This document shows, piece after piece, positions 1-8,900 of a stretch of DNA of 64,000 bases. The DNA is from Anderseniella sp. (GTDB taxonomy: Bacteria > Pseudomonadota > Alphaproteobacteria > Rhizobiales > Aestuariivirgaceae). The stretch is from NCBI GenBank assembly GCA_028289645.1, contig JANQOK010000023.1, forward strand, positions 186,001 to 250,000, in the 5' to 3' direction. How positions within the stretch are numbered: the first letter of the stretch is position 1; each line of letters opens with the position of its first letter. Made by a program: the position numbers and the translations under genes. The notes below the pieces were generated by a model. That model did no database searches. It was given only the letters and a program-made list of their open reading frames with translations, and was not told the origin of the DNA.

Positions 1-2
1 TC

Positions 3-2177
3 GCCCATGGCGACATCAAGGCCATGGACCTCAGTGCAGTCAGCGCGGCGCCCGGCGTGGTCGGGGTGCTGACCGCGGACGACATTCCCGGTGACAATGA
101 TGTCAGCCCTACGGGTAAGCATGACGATCCGGTGTTTGCGCAGACGGTCGAGTTTCACGGCCAGCCGATTTTCGCCGTTGTGGCGGAGACCAGGGCGGCA
201 GCGCGCCATGCTGCCAGCCTGGCCAAAGTTGAATATGCGTCGAAACCGCATTTCACCGACGTGGCTGATGCCCGCGCCGCCGACTATCCGCTGGTGACCG
301 AACCGCTGACACTGAAGCGCGGCGATGCCGACACAGCGTTGGCGGCAGCGCCGCGGCGCATTCAGGGCCATATGCGGGTTGGCGGCCAGGATCACTTCTA
401 CCTGGAGGGCCACATTGCCCTGGCGATACCGGGCGAGGATGACGAGGTGACGGTGTTTTCCTCCACCCAGCATCCGAGCGAGGTGCAGCACATGGTGGCC
501 CATGTGCTCGGCGTTCCCTCCAATGCGGTGACAGTGAATGTTCGGCGCATGGGCGGCGCGTTCGGCGGCAAGGAAACCCAGTCCAACCTGTTTGCGGCGG
601 TGGCCGCCATGGCGGCGAAGAAGCATGGCCGCGCCGTCAAGATCCGGCCGGACCGGGATGACGACATGGTCGCCACCGGCAAGCGGCACGACTTCCTGGT
701 GGAATATGATGTCGGCTTCGACGATACGGGCAAGATTTCCGGCGTCAGTGCGAATTTTGCGGCGCGCTGCGGCAACTCCGCCGACCTGTCGGGACCGGTG
801 ACCGATCGCGCCCTGTTCCATGCCGACAACTGCTATTATTTCGACAATGTGCTGCTCACCTCACAGCCGTTGAAGACCAACACGGTGTCCAACACCGCGT
901 TCCGCGGTTTCGGCGGCCCGCAGGGCATGGTCGGCGGCGAGCGCGTCATCGAGGAAATCGCCTATGCCCTGGGCAAGGACCCGCTCGACATCCGCAAAGC
1001 CAATTTCTACGGCGGCGACGGGCGCAATGTGACGCCATATCATCAGCAGGTCGACGACAACATCATCGCCCGGCTGGTGGAGGAACTGGAAGCCTCCAGC
1101 GACTACGGGGCGCGGCGTGAGGCGGTGCTGGCGTTCAACGCTAAGAAAGGCGTCCTGCGCAAGGGTATCGCCCTGACCCCGGTCAAGTTCGGCATCTCGT
1201 TCACCGCCACCTGGTACAACCAGGCCGGCGCGCTGGTGCATGTCTACACGGATGGCTCGGTGCACCTGAACCATGGCGGCACCGAAATGGGCCAGGGCCT
1301 GAACACCAAGGTGGCCCAGGTGCTGGCGGACGAGTTCCAGATCGATCTCGCCCATGTGAAGATCACCGCCACCCACACCGGCAAGGTGCCCAACACCTCG
1401 GCCACGGCGGCGTCTTCGGGCTCGGACCTCAACGGCATGGCGGCAGCCAATGCCGCGCAGCAGATCAAAGCCAGGCTGGTGGACTTTGCCTGCGAGACCC
1501 ATGGCGTCGAGCCGGACCAGGTGGCGTTCGAGCCGAACATGGTGCGGGTCGGCAACCAGCGCATGCCGTTTCCCGACTTCATCAAGTCGGCCTATATGGC
1601 GCGGGTTCAGCTGTCGGCGGCGGGCTTCTACAAGACGCCGGACATTCACTGGGACCGGGAGGCAGGCAAGGGCCGGCCGTTCTATTACTTCGCCTATGGC
1701 GCGGCGGTGTCGGAAGTGAGCATCGATACGCTGACCGGCGAATACCTCATCGACCGGGTCGATATCCTGCATGATGCCGGGCGCTCGCTCAACCCGGCCC
1801 TCGACATCGGCCAGATCGAGGGCGGGTTCGTGCAGGGCATGGGCTGGCTGACCACGGAAGAACTGTGGTGGGACGGCGACGGCCGCCTGCGCACCCACGC
1901 GCCGTCGACCTACAAGATTCCGCTGGCCTCGGACCGGCCGCGCATATTCAATGTGTCCTTGGCCGACTGGTCGGAAAACCGCGAAATGACCATCCGGCGG
2001 TCGAAAGCCGTCGGCGAGCCGCCGTTCATGTTGGCCATCTCGGTGCTGGAGGCGCTGTCCATGGCCGTGGCATCGGCAGCGGACTACCGGATCTGTCCGA
2101 AGCTGGATTGCCCGGTGACGCCGGAACGGGTGCTGCTGGCGTTTGAACGCCTGACACACGAAGCTGGAGGAGCATGA
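3..2177 (+). CDS. xdhB: Xanthine dehydrogenase, molybdopterin-binding subunit (5' end missing)
   Basis: This is the large molybdenum-cofactor subunit of xanthine dehydrogenase, which oxidises hypoxanthine and xanthine to urate in the cytoplasm. The frame is open from base 3 with A-H-G-D-I-K before the first Met at 24. That matches the usual segment before the PGVVGVLTADDIPG element, so roughly 50 N-terminal residues lie outside the window. Family motifs are present in order: GGAFGGKE, RGFGGPQG, GGTEMGQGLNTK, SSGSDLNG, GGFVQGMGW and KAVGEPPFML near the C-terminus. xdhC follows 4 nt after the stop, and an ABC importer gene overlaps the end of xdhC. The FAD/FeS subunit (xdhA) is presumably upstream of the window. 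The identification is firm; only the start is unknown. Confidence 0.95.
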   Translation, partial: AHGDIKAMDLSAVSAAPGVVGVLTADDIPGDNDVSPTGKHDDPVFAQTVEFHGQPIFAVVAETRAAARHAASLAKVEYASKPHFTDVADARAADYPLVTEPLTLKRGDADTALAAAPRRIQGHMRVGGQDHFYLEGHIALAIPGEDDEVTVFSSTQHPSEVQHMVAHVLGVPSNAVTVNVRRMGGAFGGKETQSNLFAAVAAMAAKKHGRAVKIRPDRDDDMVATGKRHDFLVEYDVGFDDTGKISGVSANFAARCGNSADLSGPVTDRALFHADNCYYFDNVLLTSQPLKTNTVSNTAFRGFGGPQGMVGGERVIEEIAYALGKDPLDIRKANFYGGDGRNVTPYHQQVDDNIIARLVEELEASSDYGARREAVLAFNAKKGVLRKGIALTPVKFGISFTATWYNQAGALVHVYTDGSVHLNHGGTEMGQGLNTKVAQVLADEFQIDLAHVKITATHTGKVPNTSATAASSGSDLNGMAAANAAQQIKARLVDFACETHGVEPDQVAFEPNMVRVGNQRMPFPDFIKSAYMARVQLSAAGFYKTPDIHWDREAGKGRPFYYFAYGAAVSEVSIDTLTGEYLIDRVDILHDAGRSLNPALDIGQIEGGFVQGMGWLTTEELWWDGDGRLRTHAPSTYKIPLASDRPRIFNVSLADWSENREMTIRRSKAVGEPPFMLAISVLEALSMAVASAADYRICPKLDCPVTPERVLLAFERLTHEAGGA

Positions 2178-2181
2178 GCCG

Positions 2182-3048
2182 ATGTATCGCTATCGTCATG
2201 ACATCTGGTTGTTTGCCAACCGTGGCGGGCCGTTCGTGCTGGTCAACGTGGATGCGGCCGCCGGTTCAGCGCCGCGCGATGCGGGCACCTGGATGCTGGT
2301 GTCGCCAAAGCGGATTTTCCGCACCATTGGCGGCGGCCAGCTGGAGAAGCTGGCGATTGAGAAAGCGCGCGACCTGATCGGGTCGGGCAGCAGCAGGCCG
2401 GTGCACCTGAAAGTGCCGCTGGGACCGGAGATCGGGCAGTGCTGCGGCGGATCGGTAAACGTGTCGCTGAAACTGCTGGCCGACAGCGACATTGACCGGG
2501 TCGCGGCCGAACTGGATGAAGAGCTTGCCGGTCTGCCGCATGTCTATGTGTTCGGTGCCGGCCATGTGGGCAATGCGCTGTGCGAAGCGTTGGGCCTGCT
2601 GCCGGTGCGCCCGGTCCTGATCGATACACGCAACGAGGAACTGCAGACCGCGCCGCCGGGTGTCGAGACCCGGCTGGTGGCGATGCCTGAGAGCATCGTG
2701 CGCGAGGCGGTGCCGAACAGTGCCTATGTGATCCTGACCCATGAGCACTCGCTGGATTTCCTGATCGCCAAGGAAGCACTGGCGCGCAGCGACGCGGCCT
2801 ATGTCGGCATGATCGGCTCGAAGACCAAGCTGGCCTCGTTCCGCAACTGGATCAGGCGTGATGCGGACACTGCAGTGGATATCGAGCGCCTGGTGTGTCC
2901 GATCGGCGGGACCAGGCTGCGCGACAAGCGGCCCGAGGTGATCGCTGCACTGGTGGCGGCGGAGCTGGTCGTGCATTTGGGTGCTGCACAAGCACGGGAG
3001 GTTGTGCAAGCATCGGCGAATTTGAAGATTGTGGGAGGGGATACATGA
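2182..3048 (+). CDS. xdhC: XdhC, xanthine dehydrogenase maturation factor
   Basis: XdhC binds molybdenum cofactor, directs its sulfuration and inserts it into xanthine dehydrogenase. The 288-residue product has the N-terminal XdhC/CoxI domain with an IGGGQLEKLAIEKA stretch and a CCGG motif (about residues 86-92). A C-terminal Rossmann domain begins with VYVFGAGHVGNAL (about 118-130) and includes GMIGSKTK. The start lies 4 nt after the xdhB stop, so translation is probably coupled. The last codon overlaps the ATG of the next gene (ATGA at 3045-3048). The length is normal for the family. Confidence 0.93.
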   Translation: MYRYRHDIWLFANRGGPFVLVNVDAAAGSAPRDAGTWMLVSPKRIFRTIGGGQLEKLAIEKARDLIGSGSSRPVHLKVPLGPEIGQCCGGSVNVSLKLLADSDIDRVAAELDEELAGLPHVYVFGAGHVGNALCEALGLLPVRPVLIDTRNEELQTAPPGVETRLVAMPESIVREAVPNSAYVILTHEHSLDFLIAKEALARSDAAYVGMIGSKTKLASFRNWIRRDADTAVDIERLVCPIGGTRLRDKRPEVIAALVAAELVVHLGAAQAREVVQASANLKIVGGDT

Positions 3049-4604
3049 GCGACGACATCACGCATCGTATCGAATTGAGGGGGATCACCAAGGCGTTCCC
3101 GGGGGTTCTGGCCAATGATGCGGTGAGCTTCAAGGTGGAGCCGGGGGAGATCCATGCCCTGCTGGGTGAAAACGGCGCCGGCAAGTCGACGCTGGTGAAG
3201 ATGATCTACGGCATCATGCAGCCGGACGCCGGCGAGATCATCTGGGACGGCGAGCCGGTCATGGTCGCCAACCCGAAAGCCGCCCGCAAGATGGGCGTCG
3301 GCATGGTGTTCCAGCATTTCTCGCTGTTCGAGGCCATGACCGTGCTGGAAAACATCGCGCTCGGCATGGACGGCTCGATATCGCAGTCGAAGCTGGAAGA
3401 AAAGATCCGCGAGGTGCTGCACACCTATCACCTGAAGCTTGATCCGCACCGCATTGTGAGCACGCTCAGCGTCGGCGAGCGCCAGCGCATCGAGATCGTA
3501 CGCGCCCTGCTGCTTGAACCGCAGCTCCTGATCATGGATGAGCCGACCTCTGTGCTGACGCCGCAGGAAGTGGGGCAACTGTTCGACACCCTGCGCCGGC
3601 TGTCGAAGACCGGCTGCTCGATCCTGTACATTTCCCACAAGCTGCACGAGATCAGGGACCTGTGCGATGCAGCGACCATCCTGCGTGGCGGCAAGGTGGT
3701 CGGCGAATGCGATCCGCGCAAGGAGACGCCTAAATCCATGGCCGAGATGATGATCGGCGGCAACCTCAAGCAGATCAGCAAGGCGGCCAAACGGGAATTC
3801 GGAGACGACAGGTTTGTCGCCGATGGCCTGACCATTGCCGGAGAGGGCGACTTCGGCGTGGCGCTGGACGATATCTGTTTCGCCGTGCGGGCCGGCGAGA
3901 TCTTCGGCATAGCCGGCGTCGCCGGCAACGGACAGAACGAACTGCTGCTGGCGCTGAGTGGCGAGAAACCGTCAACACCTGCCAGCGCCATCCGGCTGGA
4001 TGGCCATGAAATTGCGGCCATGGATGCGGTGGGCCGCAGGAACCTCGGGCTTTGCGCCGTGCCTGAAGAACGCAACGGCCATGGCGCGGTGGTGGATTTC
4101 AGCCTCACCGACAACACCATCCTGACGGCGCGAGACCGGATGGAGCTGGCCAGCAACGGCATTGTCTATTCGAATGCGGCCCGAACCTTCACCGGCCAGG
4201 TCATTGATGATTTCTCGGTCAAGACGACGGGCCCCGGTTCGCTGGCGGGATCGCTGTCGGGCGGCAATCTGCAGAAATTCATCATGGGCCGGGAGATACT
4301 GCAGGATCCTGAGGTGCTGATCGTGTCGCAGCCGACCTGGGGCGTTGATGCCGGCGCGGCGGCGGCCATTCACCAGGCGCTGGTCGACCTGGCTGAAAAC
4401 GGGTCAGCCATCCTGGTGATCTCCCAGGATCTCGACGAACTGCTGGCCCTGTGCGACCGGCTGGCGGTGATAAACGAAGGCCGCCTGTCGAAAACGCTGA
4501 ATGTCGGCGAGGCCTCCATCGATGAAATCGGCCTGCTGATGGGCGGTGTCCACGGTGATCCGTTTGCAACGGCGGAGATGACGGAGGCGGTCCATGCTCA
4601 TTGA
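3045..4604 (+). CDS. BMP-type nucleoside/purine ABC importer, tandem ATPase subunit
   Basis: This is the cytoplasmic ATPase of a simple-sugar/nucleoside-type importer, with two ABC domains fused in one chain of 519 residues. The start is placed at 3045, where ATG overlaps the xdhC stop. An open frame extends 50 codons upstream, but that part overlaps xdhC and looks non-native. Domain 1 carries GENGAGKST (about residues 41-49), LSVGERQR and LLIMDEPTS. Domain 2 begins near residue 255 with a degenerate P-loop, GVAGNGQNE, plus LSGGNLQKFIMGRE and LIVSQPTWGVD, as is usual for the second domain in this family. Given its place behind xdhBC, the likely substrates are purine bases or nucleosides; this is inferred from context. 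Confidence 0.9.
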   Translation: MSDDITHRIELRGITKAFPGVLANDAVSFKVEPGEIHALLGENGAGKSTLVKMIYGIMQPDAGEIIWDGEPVMVANPKAARKMGVGMVFQHFSLFEAMTVLENIALGMDGSISQSKLEEKIREVLHTYHLKLDPHRIVSTLSVGERQRIEIVRALLLEPQLLIMDEPTSVLTPQEVGQLFDTLRRLSKTGCSILYISHKLHEIRDLCDAATILRGGKVVGECDPRKETPKSMAEMMIGGNLKQISKAAKREFGDDRFVADGLTIAGEGDFGVALDDICFAVRAGEIFGIAGVAGNGQNELLLALSGEKPSTPASAIRLDGHEIAAMDAVGRRNLGLCAVPEERNGHGAVVDFSLTDNTILTARDRMELASNGIVYSNAARTFTGQVIDDFSVKTTGPGSLAGSLSGGNLQKFIMGREILQDPEVLIVSQPTWGVDAGAAAAIHQALVDLAENGSAILVISQDLDELLALCDRLAVINEGRLSKTLNVGEASIDEIGLLMGGVHGDPFATAEMTEAVHAH

Positions 4605-5676
4605 ACTGGAAAAACGCAAGGAACCCAGCAAGGCGATGCTGTACCTGACGCCGGTCATCGCGGTGGTCGCGACAATGCTGGCCGGCGGCATCATCTTCTC
4701 GATCATCGGCCATGACGGGTTCGGGGCGGTGACCAAGATATTCCTGGCGCCGTTGCTGGACACCTACAAATGGCAGGACCTGGGGGTCAAGGCAGCGCCG
4801 CTGATCCTGATCGGGGTCGGGCTGGCCATCGGGTTCAGGGCCAATGTCTGGAACATCGGCGCCGAGGGCCAGTACATCATGGGCGGGCTGGCCGGCACCG
4901 GCGTGGCGCTGGCCACCTGGGGCATGACCGGATGGTGGATCCTGCCGCTGATGTGCCTGGCCGGCATAGCCGGCGGCGCGGCCTATGCCGGCATTCCGGC
5001 GTTCCTGAAAACCAGACTCAATGTGAACGAAATCCTGTCCAGCCTGATGCTCACCTATGTGGCGATACAGGTCTTGTATTACCTGATGCGCGGCCCGTGG
5101 AAAGATCCGCAAGGCTTCAACTTTCCGCAGACGCGCCTGTTCACCGATGACCAGATATTGCCGACCGTCATCCCGAGCACCGTGGTGCATCTTGGCGTGC
5201 CGCTGGCGTTCGTGGTCGCCGTCATTGCCTGGTTCGTCATGTCGCGCTCGGTGTTCGGCTTCCAGATCCGGGTGGTCGGCGCGGCACCTGCCGCGGCGCG
5301 CTATGGCGGCTTCAATGCCAACAAGACAATCTGGGCGGCGCTGTTGGCCGGCGGCGGACTGGCCGGGTTTGCCGGCATTCTCGAAGCAGCCGGGCCGTTC
5401 GGCCAGATGGTGCCGCAGTTTCCAACAGGATACGGGTTTACCGCGATTATTGTTGCCTTCCTGGGGCGGCTGCACCCGATCGGCATCGTGCTGGCCGGCA
5501 TCATTCTGGCCATAACCTATGTCGGTGGCGAACTGGCGCAATCCTCAATCGGACTGCCCGCGGCGGCGACCGGCGTGTTCCAGGCCATGATGCTGTTCTT
5601 CCTGCTGGCAACCGACGTGCTGGTGAAGTACCGGGTCAAATTTGCCTCACCGGCAAAGGTGGGAGACGCAGCATGA
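4594..5676 (+). CDS. BMP-type ABC importer permease 1 (YufP-like)
   Basis: This is an inner-membrane permease of the branched-chain/sugar/nucleoside type (BPD_transp_2), 360 residues with about nine to ten hydrophobic segments. Its first 11 nt overlap the end of the ATPase gene, and its stop overlaps the next start (ATGA at 5673-5676), so the three genes are tightly coupled. A conserved cytoplasmic stretch near residues 225-245 (FQIRVVGAAPAAARYGG) is the expected coupling region. It would form a heterodimer with the following permease. The specific substrate cannot be read from the sequence. Confidence 0.88.
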   Translation: MLIELEKRKEPSKAMLYLTPVIAVVATMLAGGIIFSIIGHDGFGAVTKIFLAPLLDTYKWQDLGVKAAPLILIGVGLAIGFRANVWNIGAEGQYIMGGLAGTGVALATWGMTGWWILPLMCLAGIAGGAAYAGIPAFLKTRLNVNEILSSLMLTYVAIQVLYYLMRGPWKDPQGFNFPQTRLFTDDQILPTVIPSTVVHLGVPLAFVVAVIAWFVMSRSVFGFQIRVVGAAPAAARYGGFNANKTIWAALLAGGGLAGFAGILEAAGPFGQMVPQFPTGYGFTAIIVAFLGRLHPIGIVLAGIILAITYVGGELAQSSIGLPAAATGVFQAMMLFFLLATDVLVKYRVKFASPAKVGDAA

Positions 5677-6596
5677 CTGAATCACTTCTTATCCCGATCA
5701 TCATGACTATCGTCGGGGCGGCGACACCGATCCTGCTGGCGGCGCTTGGCGAACTGGTGGTCGAAAAGAGCGGCGTCCTGAATCTGGGTGTGGAAGGCAT
5801 GATGCTGATCGGTGCGGTCACAGGTTTCGCCGTCACGTCGATCACGGGCTATGCGCCGCTCGGTGTGGTTGCAGCGATGGTTGCGGCTGCCGCGTCGGCG
5901 GGGCTGTTCGGGTTTCTGACCCTCACGCTGACGGCCAACCAGGTGGCGACGGGCCTGGCGCTGACCATTTTCGGCATCGGCCTGTCGGCGCTGGCCGGCG
6001 AAAACTATGTCGGGCAGACGGTTGACGTGTTCGGGTCGGTGTTTCCCGCTGCCCTGTCTGAACATCCCGTGCTGAGGGTGATCTTCGGCTACAGCCCGCT
6101 GGTCTATGTCTCGCTGCTGCTTGTGGCGGCGGTCAGCTGGTTCCTGCGCAAAAGCCGCGGCGGGCTGATATTGCGGGCGGTGGGCGAGTCCGACCTGTCG
6201 GCTCACTCGATCGGCTATTCCGTCATTGGCGTACGATACATGGCGGTGCTGTTCGGCGGCGCTATGGCCGGCATTGCCGGCTGTTTCTACTCGCTGGTGT
6301 TGACGCCGATGTGGGCGGAGCAGCTTACCGCCGGGCGTGGCTGGATTGCGCTCGCCCTGGTGGTGTTTGCCGGCTGGCGCCCCATGCGGCTGCTGCTCGG
6401 CGCCTACCTGTTCGGTGCCGTGATGACACTGGAACTGCACGCAAAGGCCGCCGGGTTCTCGCTGGTCGCACCTGAGTTCCTGGCTGCAATGCCGTATCTC
6501 GCCACCATTGCGGTGCTGGCGATCATCTCTGCGCGAAAGGCCGGAAAGTCTCTCGCGCCCGCCTGCCTTGGCAAACCGTTCAAGCCAAGTTCATAG
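5673..6596 (+). CDS. BMP-type ABC importer permease 2 (YufQ-like)
   Basis: This is the second inner-membrane permease of the importer, 307 residues with eight or more hydrophobic helices. The N-terminal half has the family pattern LGELVVEKSGVLNLGVEGMM, which is typical of the second permease in nucleoside/BMP systems. A coupling region LILRAVGESDLSAHSIGYSV lies near residues 165-185. The ATG overlaps the stop of permease 1. The binding-protein gene follows after a 46-nt gap with its own strong ribosome-binding site. Confidence 0.88.
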   Translation: MTESLLIPIIMTIVGAATPILLAALGELVVEKSGVLNLGVEGMMLIGAVTGFAVTSITGYAPLGVVAAMVAAAASAGLFGFLTLTLTANQVATGLALTIFGIGLSALAGENYVGQTVDVFGSVFPAALSEHPVLRVIFGYSPLVYVSLLLVAAVSWFLRKSRGGLILRAVGESDLSAHSIGYSVIGVRYMAVLFGGAMAGIAGCFYSLVLTPMWAEQLTAGRGWIALALVVFAGWRPMRLLLGAYLFGAVMTLELHAKAAGFSLVAPEFLAAMPYLATIAVLAIISARKAGKSLAPACLGKPFKPSS

Positions 6597-6642
6597 GGTC
6601 AAGACCCTGACCAGACCAAAGCTTTAACCCCGGGAGGAAACC

Positions 6643-7716
6643 ATGAAGACACTAACCAGACGTACCATACTGAAAACCACAGCCGCTGCCGGCGCATTGC
6701 CGATCATCGGGTCATCGGCGCTTGCCGCTGACCCCTTGAAGATTGCCTTTGTCTATCTCGGCCCGATAGGCGATCACGGCTGGACCTATGCCCATGAGCA
6801 GGGCCGGCAGGACGTGATCAAGAAGTTCGGCGACAAGGTCGCGACAACCATCGTGGAAAACGTGGCTGAAGGACCTGACTCCGAACGGGTTATCCGCCGT
6901 CTTGCCGAAGACGGCAACCAGCTCATCTTCACGACCTCGTTCGGCTACATGAACCCGACCCTGAAGGTCGCGAAAAGGTTCAAGGACGTGAAGTTCGAGC
7001 ACGCCACCGGCTATCAGCGCTCTGCGAACATGGCGAGCTACAATGCGCGTTTCTATGAAGGCCGCGCGGTGTGCGGCACCATTGCCGGGCACATGTCGAA
7101 AACCGGCGTGGCCGGCTATATCGCCTCGTTCCCGATCCCGGAAGTGGTGATGGGCATCAATGCCTTCACCCTGGCGGCGCGCAAAGTGAACCCGAACTTC
7201 CAGACCAAGGTGTTGTGGGTGTCGAGCTGGTATGACCCGGCCAAGGAGGCCGACGCGGCCAAGGCGCTGATCGACCAGGGCGCCGACGTGATTGCCCAGC
7301 ACACGGACTCGCCGGCGGCGCTTCAGACCTGCGAACAGCGCGGTCTGATGGCGTTCGGGCAGGCCTGGGACATGTCGAGTTTTGCCCCGAAAGCCCATCT
7401 CACCGCCATCGTCAATCGCTGGGGCCGCTATTATGAAGCCCGCGTGCAGCAGATGCTCGACGGCAAGTGGGAGTCCGGCGACACCTGGTGGGGCCTGAAG
7501 GAAGGCGTGCTGGAGATGTCGCCCTATAACGACTCCATTCCGGCTGACGTGCAGGCTGCGGCTGAAGCCACCCGCACCGGCATCATCGACGGCAGCGTCA
7601 ATCCGTTCACAGGGCCGATCAAGGACAATGAGGGCAAGGAGCGGCTGGCCGAAGGCGTGCTCGGCGACGGCGACCTGCACAAGATGGACTGGTATGTAGA
7701 AGGCGTGCAGAGCTGA
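6643..7716 (+). CDS. BMP-family substrate-binding protein of the purine/nucleoside importer
   Basis: This is a periplasmic ligand-binding protein of the BMP/PnrA family, 357 residues. It starts with a twin-arginine-like signal (LTRRTILKTTAAAGALP, predicted cleavage after SALA near residue 28), so Tat export is possible. The mature part begins DPLKIAFVYLGPIGDHGWTYAHEQG, the classical BMP opening, and contains the later VAGYIASFPIPEVVMGINAF strand. The start is supported by GGGAGGAAACC directly before the ATG. It is the last gene of the operon and is followed by a good intrinsic terminator. The family binds nucleosides or purines; this fits the xdh genes upstream, but the ligand is inferred. 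Confidence 0.9.
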   Translation: MKTLTRRTILKTTAAAGALPIIGSSALAADPLKIAFVYLGPIGDHGWTYAHEQGRQDVIKKFGDKVATTIVENVAEGPDSERVIRRLAEDGNQLIFTTSFGYMNPTLKVAKRFKDVKFEHATGYQRSANMASYNARFYEGRAVCGTIAGHMSKTGVAGYIASFPIPEVVMGINAFTLAARKVNPNFQTKVLWVSSWYDPAKEADAAKALIDQGADVIAQHTDSPAALQTCEQRGLMAFGQAWDMSSFAPKAHLTAIVNRWGRYYEARVQQMLDGKWESGDTWWGLKEGVLEMSPYNDSIPADVQAAAEATRTGIIDGSVNPFTGPIKDNEGKERLAEGVLGDGDLHKMDWYVEGVQS

Positions 7717-7735
7717 CGCTGCTGTTTGCGAACCG

Positions 7736-7771
7736 ACAGCAAGTATTCAACCGGATCAGGGAACTGGTCCG
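7736..7771 (+). repeat. 36-nt hairpin repeat, copy 1
   Basis: Aligned with 13797-13832 in the same orientation, 33 of 36 bases are identical, including the whole hairpin core CGGATCAG-GGAA-CTGGTCCG. Here the hairpin is followed by a T-run and so serves as a terminator. The two copies enclose the LysR/PotABCD-type/racemase block. Confidence 0.8.
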
Positions 7772-7778
7772 GTTTTTT
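7751..7778 (+). terminator. Intrinsic terminator after the xdhBC-importer operon
   Basis: A 9-bp stem (7751-7759 with 7764-7772, one G-U pair) with a GGAA tetraloop is followed at once by six T. It lies 34 nt after the binding-protein stop and is a textbook rho-independent terminator. The hairpin is part of a 36-nt element repeated at 13797-13832. Confidence 0.85.
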
Positions 7779-7870
7779 GGTCTTTTGCACGACTTCATGC
7801 AGGCAAGACTGCAGCATCAACAAGCATCGCTGCCCGCACGCGCGTACTGGCAACAATGAATTGGAAATGG

Positions 7871-8794
7871 TTATTCGCACAAGGTTTGCTGCTGCTGAAG
7901 CGCCGCGATGATCTGGTTTGCAAATTTAAGCGCCGCAACCGACAGCGTGCGGTTTTTCAGCTGACCCACATAGAGATTGCCCATTGCGACATCGCTTGTG
8001 TGCACCGCACGCCATTCCAACCCGTTGCGCGCCAGATAACTTTTCGAAAGTCCAAGCGGGATGTCAAATGTCACCATGCCGCTGGACCGGACCACGTTGA
8101 GCAGAAACTGGGAATCCTCCGACACCACTGAGATGTCCATTCGCAACTCGGCTTTTTGCTGCGCGGCCAAGTCGAGAATACTCCTCACACCGGTGAGTTT
8201 TGCCGGCATGGCAAGAGGATGCTGAAGGCACTCACTCAAACGAACAGGCCCTGTGCGTTTGGCCAGCGCATGGCCCTTGTTGAAAACCGCCAGGATCTCC
8301 TGATCCAGACTTTCGATGGTCTGGAACTCGCGACGGTGCAGAGGTTCAAAGGCTATCGCCAGGTCTGCTTCCATATTGGCCAGTTGTTCCTGTGCAGTTT
8401 CGATATCACACGGATTGACCTTGAACGACACCAGCGGGTGTTGCTGCAAATACGTGTTGATCTGTTCTGGCAAGAAGTAGGGAATTGCCGCCTTTGTCGA
8501 GGCAATGGTGACATGGCCACGTCGCACTCCGGATAGGTCGGCCAGTTGAACCTTCAGCCTCTCGTAGTCGCGAACCTGCTGACGGGCATGGATCAGAAAC
8601 ATCTCTCCGGCCGTATTGAGCCGGACGCCTCGCGGCAAACGCTCAAACAATGGCTGTCCGAGTTCATTCTCTAGCGAAATCACCTGCCGGTTCAGCGCGG
8701 TCGAGGTGATTGATTGCGCCTCTGCGGCAGCCCGTATGGAGCCTAGCCGTGCGATCTGCTCAATGCTGTCAAACAGGTCCAGATGTCTCATCAT
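7871..8794 (-). CDS. LysR-family transcriptional regulator, divergent to the polyamine-type importer
   Basis: This is a DNA-binding regulator of about 307 residues with an N-terminal winged helix-turn-helix (LGSIRAAAEAQSITSTALNRQVISLE) and a C-terminal LysR substrate-binding domain. The frame extends to a GTG at 8818, but the ATG at 8794 (or the adjacent one at 8791) is preferred, because the upstream codons overlap a GTGCA-N5-TGCAC dyad that looks like an operator. It is transcribed away from the ABC importer at 8901, about 100 nt away, the usual arrangement for a LysR protein controlling its neighbour. The effector is unknown. Confidence 0.85.
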   Translation of the reverse strand: MMRHLDLFDSIEQIARLGSIRAAAEAQSITSTALNRQVISLENELGQPLFERLPRGVRLNTAGEMFLIHARQQVRDYERLKVQLADLSGVRRGHVTIASTKAAIPYFLPEQINTYLQQHPLVSFKVNPCDIETAQEQLANMEADLAIAFEPLHRREFQTIESLDQEILAVFNKGHALAKRTGPVRLSECLQHPLAMPAKLTGVRSILDLAAQQKAELRMDISVVSEDSQFLLNVVRSSGMVTFDIPLGLSKSYLARNGLEWRAVHTSDVAMGNLYVGQLKNRTLSVAALKFANQIIAALQQQQTLCE

Positions 8795-8804
8795 CTCATA
8801 CTGG

Positions 8805-8819
8805 TGCACTTTTTGCACT
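8805..8819. promoter_or_regulatory. Candidate LysR operator dyad
   Basis: GTGCA-CTTTT-TGCAC forms an inverted repeat in the divergent region between the LysR gene and the importer, close to the regulator start. Position and symmetry suit an autoregulatory site. This is inferred from symmetry only. Confidence 0.35.
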
Positions 8820-8900
8820 AGTCAAGTGCGTAATTAGCCGTTCTCAGCACTGCTAAGTTGTCGTCATACTGTTTCCCGCACTGAGGTACCGGAGCGGAAC

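Noticed and set aside
861-2159. 432-codon open frame on the minus strand
   Set aside because: It is antisense to xdhB, His/Arg/Gln-rich with no domain, and results from the GC-rich third positions of the real gene.
4282-5541. 419-codon minus-strand frame
   Set aside because: It lies opposite the importer ATPase and permease genes, with composition typical of antisense shadows (many His, Asp, Gln, Arg, Pro).
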